This document shows positions 1 to 9,703 of a stretch of DNA of 64,000 nucleotides, in pieces (the stretch's first letter is position 1; each line of letters opens with the position of its first letter). Below the pieces are notes generated by a model. The model saw only the letters and a list, made by a program, of their open reading frames with translations, was not told the origin of the DNA and ran no database searches. The translations under genes were made by a program, and so were the position numbers. Source of the stretch: Oxalobacteraceae bacterium (GTDB lineage Bacteria; Pseudomonadota; Gammaproteobacteria; Burkholderiales; Burkholderiaceae_D); contig JAGKXB010000009.1 of assembly GCA_021151485.1 (NCBI GenBank), forward strand, positions 1-64,000, in the 5' to 3' direction.

Positions 1-67
1 TTATTCAACTTCTCTCCATACAATAACAAAAATATTAATTAAATAATCTTATTTAATTTTTTAAACT

Positions 68-844
68 TTATTTAAATTTCACTTTAGCAACAACACGCAT
101 CTGCAAAGTCGTTTCACCTGGCTCAAAATTCGGTTCTTCTACCGATACAGATTCCATCGCTGCGGCAGAACGCATCATCATTTTTGGGCTAGCGTTATCC
201 GACATTTGCGCGTACGCTCCGGAAGCTTCGAAATCCACCGTATCCAATATTGCATCAGACGGATCACGCCCCATTGCTTTGGCAATTGCACCAATACGTT
301 CGGTTAAATTTTGATAAGCGGCAGCAATTCTTTGCTCATCCAATTTTTTAACTGTTGTTTCCGACAAAGAAAAATTCAAACCACTCAATCCCAACACACT
401 CTGCGCGGCGGCAATAGCTTTAGGTAAACGACTCAAATTACTTGTGGTCACATCCAAATATTGACCAACACGCCAGCTCACAACGCGCCTCGCTGTATTG
501 TTTTGTTTTGGCTGATCTTCCGAATACACAGGATAAGTATAGTAACCACGCGTCTTCAGAATCGCCTGATCGTCTTCTCGCTTAAGCAGCGCCATGCCCT
601 GCTTCATTTTTTGATTAACACGTGAAGCGGCCAGTGCTTTGTCCTTATCTTGTTCTTCAATCATCAATGTGGCATGCGCTTCGTCGTTGGAATGTTTTAC
701 CTCGCCAAAAGCAGGCACCACGAGCATAGTCCCCGTCGTTTTAATAGACGTTGACTGCGCCTGTGCTTGTACCTCTGCAGAAAAAACGCCCAGCAGGATT
801 GATGACAACAAGAATCGTTTTGACCACAAAGCAGCAACATTCAT
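68..844 (-). CDS. SIMPL domain (DUF541) periplasmic protein
   Basis: The 258-residue product starts with a clear Sec signal peptide (MNVAALWSKRFLLSS, a hydrophobic stretch, then VQAQA before the mature part), so it is exported to the periplasm. The body matches the SIMPL/DUF541 pattern: a conserved beta-strand opening (GEVKHSNDEAHATLMI), a helical middle, a QYLDVTTSNLSRLPKAI strand-helix unit and a C-terminal TTLQMRVVAKVKF strand. Family members are oligomeric periplasmic or outer-membrane associated proteins linked to stress tolerance, with no known enzymatic activity. The frame opens 12 codons upstream, but that extension runs through a hairpin, so the ATG directly before the signal peptide is preferred. 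It lies downstream of ilvC on the same strand, separated by a probable terminator. Family assignment is fairly secure; the function is unknown. Confidence 0.75.
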   Translation of the reverse strand: MNVAALWSKRFLLSSILLGVFSAEVQAQAQSTSIKTTGTMLVVPAFGEVKHSNDEAHATLMIEEQDKDKALAASRVNQKMKQGMALLKREDDQAILKTRGYYTYPVYSEDQPKQNNTARRVVSWRVGQYLDVTTSNLSRLPKAIAAAQSVLGLSGLNFSLSETTVKKLDEQRIAAAYQNLTERIGAIAKAMGRDPSDAILDTVDFEASGAYAQMSDNASPKMMMRSAAAMESVSVEEPNFEPGETTLQMRVVAKVKFK

Positions 845-865
845 GTTCTTTATTTCCCTAAATAA

Positions 866-902
866 ACATCCCCCGCCCAAGAAAAAACTTGGATGGGGGA
901 TG
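866..902 (-). terminator. Probable terminator between ilvC and SIMPL gene
   Basis: An inverted repeat pairs CATCCCCC with GGGGGATG, plus an inner CCAAG/CTTGG stem around an A-rich loop. Read on the minus strand, the stem is followed by TTTATTT. It sits just after the ilvC stop codon and would separate ilvC from the next gene. It also overlaps the region just upstream of the SIMPL start, so it could instead act in that gene's leader. Confidence 0.5.
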
Positions 903-939
903 AGATTGATGCTATAAAATTAACAATTGCAAATAAAAA

Positions 940-1968
<1,029 letters not shown>

Positions 1969-2027
1969 TTATTTAAATGATGTATTACCAAATTTCAAAA
2001 TTACCGAATTTCAAATTCCCTTAAGCA

Positions 2028-2519
2028 TCAAGCCTTGAGCACACGTTCACCGCGCCCAATCCCAGAACCACCAGTACGTACAGTTTCCAAAATCGCCGAA
2101 CGATCGATAGCATCAATAAATGCATCAAGCTTGGCTTTATTACCAGTCAATTCGATTGTGTAAGCTTTATCAGTCACATCAATCACACGACCGCGGAAAA
2201 TATCCACAGTACGCTTCATTTCCTCACGCTCTTTGCCAACCGCGCGTACTTTGATCAGCATTAGTTCTCGCTCTATGTATGCCCCTTCGGTCAAATCAAC
2301 AACCTTGACCACTTCGATCAAACGATTCAAATGCTTAGTGATTTGTTCGATGATGTCATCGGATCCGCTCGTGACTATCGTCATGCGTGACAAAGTTGCA
2401 TCTTCCGTCGGTGCAACGGTCAGAGTTTCAATATTATAGCCGCGTGCCGAAAACAGGCCAACCACGCGTGATAACGCACCCGATTCATTTTCCAACAATA
2501 GAGAAATGATATGTCGCAT
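2028..2519 (-). CDS. ilvN: Acetolactate synthase small (regulatory) subunit
   Basis: This 163-residue protein begins MRHIISLLLENESGALSRVVGLFSARGYNIETL, the N-terminal ACT domain of AHAS small subunits, which binds valine for feedback control and activates the catalytic subunit. The C-terminal half (GNKAKLDAFIDAI, then RTGGSGIGRGE) matches the family's second domain. It follows ilvB with only two bases between stop and start, so the two are probably translationally coupled. The name ilvH is equally used for this family. Confidence 0.97.
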   Translation of the reverse strand: MRHIISLLLENESGALSRVVGLFSARGYNIETLTVAPTEDATLSRMTIVTSGSDDIIEQITKHLNRLIEVVKVVDLTEGAYIERELMLIKVRAVGKEREEMKRTVDIFRGRVIDVTDKAYTIELTGNKAKLDAFIDAIDRSAILETVRTGGSGIGRGERVLKA

Positions 2520-2521
2520 GA

Positions 2522-4249
2522 TTACAAATCCTCCGAACCCAACAACATTTCAGTCAATCCCTTACCAGCCTTGACCATGGGCCAGACATTTTCAGTTTGA
2601 TCCGTAATGAAATTCATAAACACCAGCTTATCTTTCATCGCAAATGCTTCTTTCAAAGCAGTATCCACGTCACCAGCATGTTCAATATTCATACCAACAT
2701 GACCGTAAGATTCCGCCAATTTTTTAAAATCTGGCAATGAATTTAGGTAGGATTCAGAATAACGTGAGCCATAATCGATTTGCTGCCACTGACGCACCAT
2801 ACCCAACGCGCGATTATTCAACATAATAATTTTTGGCGTCAGGTGATATTGCTTACAAGTTCCCAACTCCTGAATACACATCTGAATCGAGCCTTCACCT
2901 GTAATACAAGCCACTGTGGCATCAGGATTAGCCATTTGTACGCCCATTGCGTATGGCAAACCAACACCCATCGTCCCCAAACCACCTGAATTAATCCAAC
3001 GCCGCGGTTTATCAAAGCGATAGTATTGCGCAGCCCACATTTGATGCTGCCCAACGTCTGATGTAACGAAAGCCTCACCTTTGGTGACTTCCCACACTTT
3101 TTCAATCACTGACTGTGGCTTGATGACTTGACTTGAATGGGTGTACTTCAAGCAATCACGACCACGCCATTCATTGATTTGCTTCCACCAATCCGATGTC
3201 TTGGAAGCGTTAATTTTGATCTCAGGCAAATTAAGTTGAGTAATAAATTCCTGCAATACATCTTTGACGTTGCCAACAATGGGAACGTCCACTTTCACTC
3301 GCTTGGAAATGGAGGAAGGATCAATATCAATGTGAATGATTTTGCGTGGATGCAAGGCAAAATGTTTAGGATTACCAATCACGCGATCATCGAAACGTGC
3401 ACCAATCGCAATCAACACATCGCAGTGCTGCATTGCCATATTGGCTTCGTACGTACCATGCATTCCGGGCATGCCAACAAATTTTTCACTTGTAGCCCTG
3501 TAAGCTCCCAAACCCATCAAAGTATTGGTACAGGGAAAACCAAGTTTATCAACCAGTTGATTCAATTCAGGCGCAGCATCGGCGAGTATCACACCACCAC
3601 CTGTGTAAATCATTGGACGTTCAGCTTGCAGCAGTAACTGTACGGCCTTACGAATTTGTCCAGAATGCCCTTTATCTACGGGTTTGTAGGAACGCATTTC
3701 GACTTCTTTTGGATAAGCATAAACATGCTTATGCATGGTGATATCTTTTGGAATATCAACCAAAACAGGACCTGGCCGACCAGTCGTCGCAATAAAAAAT
3801 GCTTTCTTAATGGTTGTCGCCAAATCCTTGATGTCTTTTACCAGGAAATTGTGTTTGACACATGGGCGAGTAATGCCAACCGTATCGCACTCTTGAAAAG
3901 CATCTTGACCAATGGCATGACTTGGCACCTGACCAGAAATGACCACCATTGGAATAGAATCCATATAAGCAGTCGCCAAGCCTGTCACCGCGTTCGTCAC
4001 ACCGGGACCAGAAGTGACTAAAGCAACGCCTACTTTCTGTGAACTACGAGAATAAGCATCCGCCGCATGGATCGCAGCTTGCTCATGACGTACCAGAATA
4101 TGTTGAAATTTGTTTTGATTGAAGATTGCATCGTAGATGCACAAAACGGCACCACCTGGATAACCGAAAATATGTTCTACGCCTTCTTCTGCTAGACAGC
4201 GCACGAGTATTTCTGCGCCAGTTAATTCTAAATTTTCTTCCAAGCTCAT
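2522..4249 (-). CDS. ilvB: Acetolactate synthase large (catalytic) subunit
   Basis: The 575-residue thiamine-diphosphate enzyme condenses pyruvate with pyruvate or 2-ketobutyrate, the first step of branched-chain amino acid synthesis. Visible signatures are the Pyr-domain glutamate in LVRHEQAAIHAADAY and the diphosphate/Mg motif GEGSIQMCIQELGT followed by NN. The start ATG giving MSLEENLELTG has an AAAGGA ribosome-binding site nine bases upstream. An alternative TTG six codons earlier would overlap that site and is rejected. It heads ilvBNC and is preceded by a structured leader. The name ilvI is also used for this gene. Confidence 0.97.
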   Translation of the reverse strand: MSLEENLELTGAEILVRCLAEEGVEHIFGYPGGAVLCIYDAIFNQNKFQHILVRHEQAAIHAADAYSRSSQKVGVALVTSGPGVTNAVTGLATAYMDSIPMVVISGQVPSHAIGQDAFQECDTVGITRPCVKHNFLVKDIKDLATTIKKAFFIATTGRPGPVLVDIPKDITMHKHVYAYPKEVEMRSYKPVDKGHSGQIRKAVQLLLQAERPMIYTGGGVILADAAPELNQLVDKLGFPCTNTLMGLGAYRATSEKFVGMPGMHGTYEANMAMQHCDVLIAIGARFDDRVIGNPKHFALHPRKIIHIDIDPSSISKRVKVDVPIVGNVKDVLQEFITQLNLPEIKINASKTSDWWKQINEWRGRDCLKYTHSSQVIKPQSVIEKVWEVTKGEAFVTSDVGQHQMWAAQYYRFDKPRRWINSGGLGTMGVGLPYAMGVQMANPDATVACITGEGSIQMCIQELGTCKQYHLTPKIIMLNNRALGMVRQWQQIDYGSRYSESYLNSLPDFKKLAESYGHVGMNIEHAGDVDTALKEAFAMKDKLVFMNFITDQTENVWPMVKAGKGLTEMLLGSEDL

Positions 4250-4470
4250 ATATATCATTCCTTTCAAGGTCCATTGGAGATTGATCGGATGCTCTCCCCT
4301 AAAAACATCTCGCGCTTGTGGCGCGGGTTAGAGCAAACTGCTTCTTAAATGTTAAAGCGCGTCTCGTCGGCAGGCTGCATCTTGCGCTGCGCGCGAAAAG
4401 ACCATAGCACTTCTGGATTGTGAAGTGTGCCACACGTTACTGCGTTGCAGCATTTTGGTCAAGTCAAATT
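4250..4470 (-). promoter_or_regulatory. Structured leader and promoter of ilvBNC
   Basis: On the minus strand a TTGACC box (4457-4462) lies 17 bases from a weaker TAACGT box (4434-4439), predicting a transcript with a leader of about 175 bases. Three inverted repeats can be read in it. CACTTC/GAAGTG lies near 4408-4431. GCGCG/CGCGC arms lie around 4355-4395. A composite stem at 4291-4334 pairs GCTCT with AGAGC outside and CGCGC with GCGCG inside. Such a leader suggests RNA-level control of the operon. A 17-codon frame inside it is not rich in Leu, Ile or Val codons, so classical attenuation is not supported. No gene lies between 4250 and 4626. Confidence 0.45.
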
Positions 4471-4626
4471 CGATTCAAATTTAACCAAAGACTAAAAAAT
4501 ACAATTAGAATTGAGAGCTTTGCATAAGCTTTCGCATAAGTAATACTTGTAATATTTATTAAGCACAGAAATTGTTACGTATATCCTTTTACCCCTTTAA
4601 CGCCATGAAATATTGCACCACATAGC

Positions 4627-5202
4627 ATGGCCACCGACAAAGAACTTTCCGACTTTCTCAACAATGTAGAACGTCGCGCATTTAAACAAGCTGTGTACGC
4701 AGTTCGGAAAGACGAGGCTGCGCTTGATGTCGTGCAAGACGCAATGATTAAGCTAGCCGAAAAATACGGCGACAAGTCGGCAGCCGAACTCCCTCTTTTA
4801 TTTCAACGCATCTTACAAAACACCATACGCGACTATTTTCGACGCGAAAAAACTCGCAATACTTGGATCAGCCTATTTTCCGGCATAGGCAATACCGATG
4901 AAGAACACGAAAATTTCGATCTACTAGAATCTTATGATGCCGAAGAGGAAAATCAGAGTACAAACACAGAATCCAGTGCAGACAAACTTGAACGTATGCA
5001 AGTACTGAATATAATTGACGAGGAGGTACAAAAACTCCCCACTCGTCAACGAGAAGCATTCCTCATGCGTTACTGGGAAGACATGGATGTCGCCGAAACA
5101 GCTGCAGCAATGGGATGTTCAGAAGGCAGCGTAAAAACTCATTGCTCAAGAGCAACAAATGCTTTGGCACAGTCCTTAAAAGCCAAAGGAATCTATTTAT
5201 GA
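4627..5202 (+). CDS. ECF-type RNA polymerase sigma factor
   Basis: The 191-residue protein has sigma region 2 near residues 10-75 (DVVQDAMIKLAEKYG, FQRILQNTIRDYFRRE). An acidic linker of about 50 residues follows, then region 4 with a helix-turn-helix near residues 135-180 (LPTRQREAFLMRYWEDMDVAETAAAMGCSEGSVKTH, shown here in part). It should direct RNA polymerase to a specific set of promoters. The next gene starts inside its stop codon (ATGA overlap), forming a four-gene operon with DUF3619, DUF3106 and RDD proteins. A small single-helix membrane protein right after an ECF sigma factor is the usual place for an anti-sigma factor. The target regulon is unknown. Confidence 0.88.
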   Translation: MATDKELSDFLNNVERRAFKQAVYAVRKDEAALDVVQDAMIKLAEKYGDKSAAELPLLFQRILQNTIRDYFRREKTRNTWISLFSGIGNTDEEHENFDLLESYDAEEENQSTNTESSADKLERMQVLNIIDEEVQKLPTRQREAFLMRYWEDMDVAETAAAMGCSEGSVKTHCSRATNALAQSLKAKGIYL

Positions 5203-5606
5203 ATACTACAGAACTCAATTTCGCTTACAAAGTGCGGCATGCGCTCAATGAAAATATCGATAATTTGCCGCCTTCCAATATTGCTCGTCTGAATAAAGCT
5301 CGTAGTATTGCCTTGTCTCGCAAGAAAAAAGACTCATCATTGAAATTATTTATATCGCAACAAGTATTCGCAACAAATACCGGCCATTTCTTTGGCCAAC
5401 CATTTTCTTATGTCGCTCGCAGCATTGGCGCAACTATTCCATTGTTAATTTTGGTTGTGGGTTTGATCAGCATTTATCAATTTGAACAACAACAACGCAT
5501 TAAAGAAACTGCTGATTTAGACACTGCTGTGTTGTCAGATGAATTGCCAGTCTCTGCATACCTTGATCATGGTTTTAATGCCTACCTTGCCAGTCGAGGG
5601 GAATAA
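5199..5606 (+). CDS. DUF3619 family membrane protein, possible anti-sigma factor
   Basis: The 135-residue product starts at the ATG of an ATGA overlap with the sigma factor stop, indicating translational coupling. It has a basic, soluble N-terminal part of about 70 residues (LARL/KARSIALSRKKK type), one hydrophobic segment (SIGATIPLLILVVGLISIYQ) and a short acidic C-terminal tail (DTAVLSDELPVSAYLDHGFNAYL). The family is common beside this sigma factor in Burkholderiales but has no established function. Its size, topology and position suggest an anti-sigma role; this is inference, as no zinc-binding ZAS motif is visible. Confidence 0.7.
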   Translation: MNTTELNFAYKVRHALNENIDNLPPSNIARLNKARSIALSRKKKDSSLKLFISQQVFATNTGHFFGQPFSYVARSIGATIPLLILVVGLISIYQFEQQQRIKETADLDTAVLSDELPVSAYLDHGFNAYLASRGE

Positions 5607-5608
5607 GC

Positions 5609-6337
5609 GTGAAAACGGGCGGTGCACAAATTCTTACTTTGTTAAACATAAGTGCTATTGGTTTTTCATTTATTTTCGGCAATTTAGCTTGTGCAACGGA
5701 TGATGTTGCCCCTTCTAACCCACTCCAAACATCCCCCTCCCTTATTAGTCCAAGCATAAGCCCAAAGATTGTCGTGCCCTCCTCCGTCAGCGCCACAAAA
5801 AAAATAGTATCCAAACCAGCAGAAAAACCTCTTTGGAATGAGCTCACCCCGGCGCAAAAATTAGTACTGTCTCCATTAGCACCAGAATGGAACAAACTCG
5901 AAAAATTACGTAAAGCAAAATGGTTGGAAATAGCGGAAAAATTCCAAGCCATGAAACCAGAGGAACAGCAACGTATGCACGATCGCATGCGTGAGTGGGC
6001 AAAATTAACCCCTGAGCAACGGCGTCTGGCGCGTGAGAATTTTTCACGCGCAAATAAAATTGATCGTGCGAAAAAGTCTGTTCAATGGCAACAATATCAA
6101 CAACTATCAGAAGAACAAAAAAAACAACTGGCGGCACGTGCTGTGCGAAAAAAACAACTCGCGAATCTTCCTTCCACCACTCAAAGCAAGCAAAAAACGG
6201 TAACGCCAATTAAATCCAAAACAAGTCCTGCGATATTGAAGCAAGTAGAAATAAATCAAACAACACCACAAACTATTCAGCAAACAACGCAGCCAACAAC
6301 TACTGTGCTGCCTGACTTACACTCAACAGAGAAATAA
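5609..6337 (+). CDS. DUF3106 domain protein, exported
   Basis: The 242-residue product starts at GTG, two bases after the DUF3619 stop, behind a GAGGGG ribosome-binding site. It opens with a hydrophobic signal-like segment (ILTLLNISAIGFSFIFGNLACA), which may be a signal peptide or lipoprotein-like leader. The core (residues about 75-170) carries the DUF3106 pattern of repeated W/L-TP-Q/E units: LTPAQKLVLSPLAPEWNKL, MKPEEQQRMHDRM and LTPEQRRLARENF. The C-terminal third is a low-complexity Thr/Gln/Lys-rich tail. The repeated acidic helices recall CpxP/LTXXQ periplasmic sensors, which would fit a gene beside a sigma/anti-sigma pair, but this is only a resemblance. Confidence 0.75.
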   Translation: MKTGGAQILTLLNISAIGFSFIFGNLACATDDVAPSNPLQTSPSLISPSISPKIVVPSSVSATKKIVSKPAEKPLWNELTPAQKLVLSPLAPEWNKLEKLRKAKWLEIAEKFQAMKPEEQQRMHDRMREWAKLTPEQRRLARENFSRANKIDRAKKSVQWQQYQQLSEEQKKQLAARAVRKKQLANLPSTTQSKQKTVTPIKSKTSPAILKQVEINQTTPQTIQQTTQPTTTVLPDLHSTEK

Positions 6338-6859
6338 ATGGCTCTTCCACTAAATAGCATTGAAATTGTGCCAACCGCAGGCTTAAAACATCGCCTCATC
6401 TGCTTTGTTTATGAAATCTTTTTGGTGTTTGGCGTGCTTTTCTTTGCCGTTGCAATCAATTATTTATTTATGACATTGATTCCCAATGAAACCCTAAAGT
6501 CACGTTATGCCATGCAAATATGGCTGTTTCTGGTATTGGGCGGATATTTTGTTTTCTTCTGGCGCAAGGGAGGGCAAACGTTGGCTATGAAAACATGGCG
6601 CATTCAACTTATTGCACCAGGATTAGTACGCTTGCCCTTAGGAAAAGCCATTGCGCGTTATTTACTTGCTTGGATGTGGTTTTTACCAGCAATGGTGGTT
6701 AATAGTGCATTGGGTTTGAAGGGCTGGGCGACCTTTGGTATTTTTTTGTTAGGTATAGTTCTTTGGGCTCTAACTGCAATATTTAGCAAAGATCACCAAT
6801 TTCTGCACGACAGCTTAATCGGTACTAGATTAGTTCGTATTGCAAATAAATCTAGCTAA
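6338..6859 (+). CDS. RDD family inner membrane protein
   Basis: This 173-residue integral membrane protein has four hydrophobic stretches (around residues 20-45, 62-78, 108-125 and 130-150). The RDD signature is partly visible: LKHRLICFVYE near the start and WRKGGQTLAMKTWRIQL in the middle, then KDHQFLHDSLIGTRLV near the end. The family's function is poorly known; some members are linked to ion exchange or stress. Its start immediately follows the stop of the DUF3106 gene, making it the last gene of the sigma factor operon. It converges with the next gene, with four bases of overlap at the 3' ends. Confidence 0.82.
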   Translation: MALPLNSIEIVPTAGLKHRLICFVYEIFLVFGVLFFAVAINYLFMTLIPNETLKSRYAMQIWLFLVLGGYFVFFWRKGGQTLAMKTWRIQLIAPGLVRLPLGKAIARYLLAWMWFLPAMVVNSALGLKGWATFGIFLLGIVLWALTAIFSKDHQFLHDSLIGTRLVRIANKSS

Positions 6860-8115
6860 CAATCTAACGCTCGCCTGAAATCTTCCACTAGATCAACAGT
6901 ATCCTCTATACCGATCGATACCCTAATTAAAGATTCTGCAATCCCCATGCTAGCGCGGCGCTGTGCACCCATTTCGTAAAAAATGGTGTGAGCAACGGGG
7001 ATCACCAAGGTGCGGTTATCGCCAAGATTACTAGCTGAAATCCCCAGTTTTAAGCGATTTAGATAATCGAAGCAATCGATTCCTTCTTTTAATTCGAAGC
7101 TGAATAAAGAGCCATAAGCACGAAATAAGCTAGTCGCTCTTTCATGTTGTGGATGAGATGACAAGCCAGGATAGTGTACTGCAGCAACGCGTTCATCCGC
7201 TTGCAACATTTGCGCCACTGCCAATGCATTTGCGCATGTGCGCTCCATCCGCAAAGCCAATGTTTCACTACCAATCGCAAGATGATGCGCTGCTTCTGCA
7301 CTCAAGCTGGCACCAAAATCACGCAAGGCTTTGGCACGAACCTGCGTCATACCCCATTGTGCTGGTGAATTGCGTTTGTAGGTATCGATAATGCCAGGGA
7401 ATTGGCTCCAGTCATACAAACCCGTATCAGTCAAACTGCCACCCAAGGCATTGCCGTGACCACCAATTGATTTGGTTAACGCATTAACAATCAAACTAGC
7501 ACCCACGGATTTGGGCTGAAACAGATAAGGCGACGTCATCGTGTTATCGACAACGTACAAAATACCTCGCTCTTGGCACAATTGGCCAATACGCTCCAAA
7601 TCGGCAATTTGAGTACGTGGGTTGGCGATTGTTTCTACAAATACCATACGAGTTGCGGGTGTCAACGCGGCGGCAACTTGATTCACATCCGTAGCATCTA
7701 CAAAAGAAACATCGATACCTAAACCACTTACCGTTTGCCACAAACTATTGGTGTTGCCAAATAAAAAAGAAGAAGAAACAACATGATCACCCTGACGCAA
7801 CAAGGCCTGACACAGCGCACCAATCGCAGCCATGCCAGTTGCAAAACAGATGCTCGCATGCCCTGCTTCCATTCGAGTTACCTTGTCTTCCAAGGCGGAA
7901 ACCGTTGGATTACCTTGCCGCCCATAACGATAACCCGCTTGCTTACCTTGAAAAACAGTAGCCAATTCACGCGCATCCTCATAAGCAAAAGTAACAGAAT
8001 TATGAATAGGTTTATGCAATGAGCCATGTTCAATTGGTTTTTGCCTATCACTATGCAAAATAGAAGTAGTAAAACCGTAAGTTTTCATATTTTTTTTATT
8101 ACTTAAATTACTCAA
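6856..8115 (-). CDS. Cys/Met metabolism PLP-dependent enzyme (cystathionine gamma-synthase family)
   Basis: This enzyme of about 410-419 residues belongs to the PLP fold type I Cys/Met family, whose members make or split cystathionine, O-succinyl/acetylhomoserine adducts or methionine. Visible are the cofactor-phosphate region YRYGRQGNPTVSALE, the ring-stacking segment ETIANPRTQIADL, the Asp in VVDNTMTSPYL and the Schiff-base lysine in VNALTKSIGGHG. The exact substrate cannot be told from sequence; O-succinylhomoserine sulfhydrylase or a methionine gamma-lyase-like activity are candidates. The frame can start at TTG (8115) or at ATG nine codons later (8088, giving MKTYGFTTSIL). Neither has a good ribosome-binding site, and the ATG matches the conserved N-terminus better. 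It lies just downstream of purF. Confidence 0.85.
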   Translation of the reverse strand: MSNLSNKKNMKTYGFTTSILHSDRQKPIEHGSLHKPIHNSVTFAYEDARELATVFQGKQAGYRYGRQGNPTVSALEDKVTRMEAGHASICFATGMAAIGALCQALLRQGDHVVSSSFLFGNTNSLWQTVSGLGIDVSFVDATDVNQVAAALTPATRMVFVETIANPRTQIADLERIGQLCQERGILYVVDNTMTSPYLFQPKSVGASLIVNALTKSIGGHGNALGGSLTDTGLYDWSQFPGIIDTYKRNSPAQWGMTQVRAKALRDFGASLSAEAAHHLAIGSETLALRMERTCANALAVAQMLQADERVAAVHYPGLSSHPQHERATSLFRAYGSLFSFELKEGIDCFDYLNRLKLGISASNLGDNRTLVIPVAHTIFYEMGAQRRASMGIAESLIRVSIGIEDTVDLVEDFRRALDC

Positions 8116-8159
8116 ATTGCTTGAATTGGTTAAATTGCTCTGATCACTTTAATGCAAAC

Positions 8160-9677
8160 TTAGCCATTCGCCCCTAAATTTAAAGGTAATTGAGATCGAA
8201 CCATGCTGTCATTTTCTGCTTTCGAATGATTGCGAACAAACTCAACACGATCTAAATAATCACGCGAAACATCACCAGTAATATAAACACCGTCAAAACA
8301 AGAGGCCTCAAAATCTTTCAAATTTGAATTGACATCAGATATAGAACGCTTAAGCGCATCCACATCTTGATAAACCAATGCATCCGCTGTGATTTCACTG
8401 CAAATTTGCTCGTTACTACGGCCATAAGCAATCAGTTCATTGCGTGTTGGCATGTCAATTCCATACACATTTGGATAGATGACTGGTGGCGCAGCTGAGG
8501 CAAAAATAACGCGCTTTGCACCTGCTTCGCGTGCCATTTGCACAATTTCACGACTCGTCGTACCACGTACAATGGAGTCATCCACTAACAACACCGTTTT
8601 ATCCTTAAATTCAGAAGAAATCGCATTTAATTTTTGACGCACGGATTTTTTACGTATTTCCTGACCAGGCATTAAGAAAGTACGACCGATATAGCGATTT
8701 TTCACAAACCCTTCCCGATAATCCAAATTCAACTTACTAGCCAGCTCCATCGCAGCTGGACGGGAAGAGTCTGGAATGGGCATCACCACATCAATATTAC
8801 CCTGAGAAAATTCGCGTTTGACTTTGTCTGCCAAATATTCACCCATTTTTAAACGGGTTGCATACACAGAAGCACCGTCAATAATCGAATCAGGGCGCGC
8901 CAAATAAACGAACTCAAACGCACATGGATTCAATACCGAATTTTCCGCACATTGTTTGTGATAAAAATTCGCATCATTGTCAATAAAGATGGCTTCACCT
9001 GGCATCACATCACGCAAGAAACGGAAGCCCAAGCCTTCCAATGCGACAGATTCACTAGCGATCAAATATTCGAGACCTTTGTCCGTTTCATTCACACCGA
9101 TACATAAAGGGCGAATCCCAAACGGATCACGAAATGCGAGCAAACCTACCCCAGCAATTTGGGCCACTGCCGCATACGCGCCACGCACACGCTTATGCAA
9201 TACTGCAACCGCTTTAAACAAAGAGTCTGGATCTAACGAATAGCCAACTGTTGCTTCTTGAATCTCATGTGCCAATACGTTTAATAACAGTTCCGAATCA
9301 GAATTGGTATTAATATGGCGACGATCATTCTTGAACATCTCAATCTTGAGTTGTTCCATATTCGTCAAATTACCGTTATGCGCCAAAGTAATGCCAAATG
9401 GCGAATTCACATAAAACGGTTGCGCCTCTTCTTCGCTGGAAGAACCTGCGGTCGGATAACGCACATGACCAATTCCTGAATTACCTTGTAGAGTACGCAT
9501 ATTTCGTGTACGAAACACATCACGCACTAGGCCATTCGCTTTATGCATGGAAAACATGCCGTTATGACTACTTGCAATCCCTGCCGCATCCTGACCACGA
9601 TGTTGCAACAACAACAAAGCGTCATACATTAATTGATTCACAGGATGGTGAGAAACAACGCCAACAATGCCACACAT
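8160..9677 (-). CDS. purF: Amidophosphoribosyltransferase
   Basis: PurF makes 5-phosphoribosylamine from PRPP and glutamine, the committed step of purine synthesis. The product of 505 residues starts MCGIVGVV, so Cys2 becomes the N-terminal nucleophile of the glutaminase domain, with no propeptide. GHVRYPTAGSSS and NSDSELLLNV are typical of the Ntn domain. The phosphoribosyltransferase half carries the PRPP loop VLLVDDSIVRGTTSREIV. It follows cvpA, the order also known from E. coli (cvpA-purF). Assignment is secure. Confidence 0.98.
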   Translation of the reverse strand: MCGIVGVVSHHPVNQLMYDALLLLQHRGQDAAGIASSHNGMFSMHKANGLVRDVFRTRNMRTLQGNSGIGHVRYPTAGSSSEEEAQPFYVNSPFGITLAHNGNLTNMEQLKIEMFKNDRRHINTNSDSELLLNVLAHEIQEATVGYSLDPDSLFKAVAVLHKRVRGAYAAVAQIAGVGLLAFRDPFGIRPLCIGVNETDKGLEYLIASESVALEGLGFRFLRDVMPGEAIFIDNDANFYHKQCAENSVLNPCAFEFVYLARPDSIIDGASVYATRLKMGEYLADKVKREFSQGNIDVVMPIPDSSRPAAMELASKLNLDYREGFVKNRYIGRTFLMPGQEIRKKSVRQKLNAISSEFKDKTVLLVDDSIVRGTTSREIVQMAREAGAKRVIFASAAPPVIYPNVYGIDMPTRNELIAYGRSNEQICSEITADALVYQDVDALKRSISDVNSNLKDFEASCFDGVYITGDVSRDYLDRVEFVRNHSKAENDSMVRSQLPLNLGANG

Positions 9678-9703
9678 GGTGTGCTCCTAAGCTAAATGTA
9701 AAA

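Noticed and set aside
4381..4434. Leader peptide (17 codons from an ATG in the ilvB leader)
   Set aside because: It has no Leu, Ile or Val codon run and no ribosome-binding site, so attenuation by translation is not supported.
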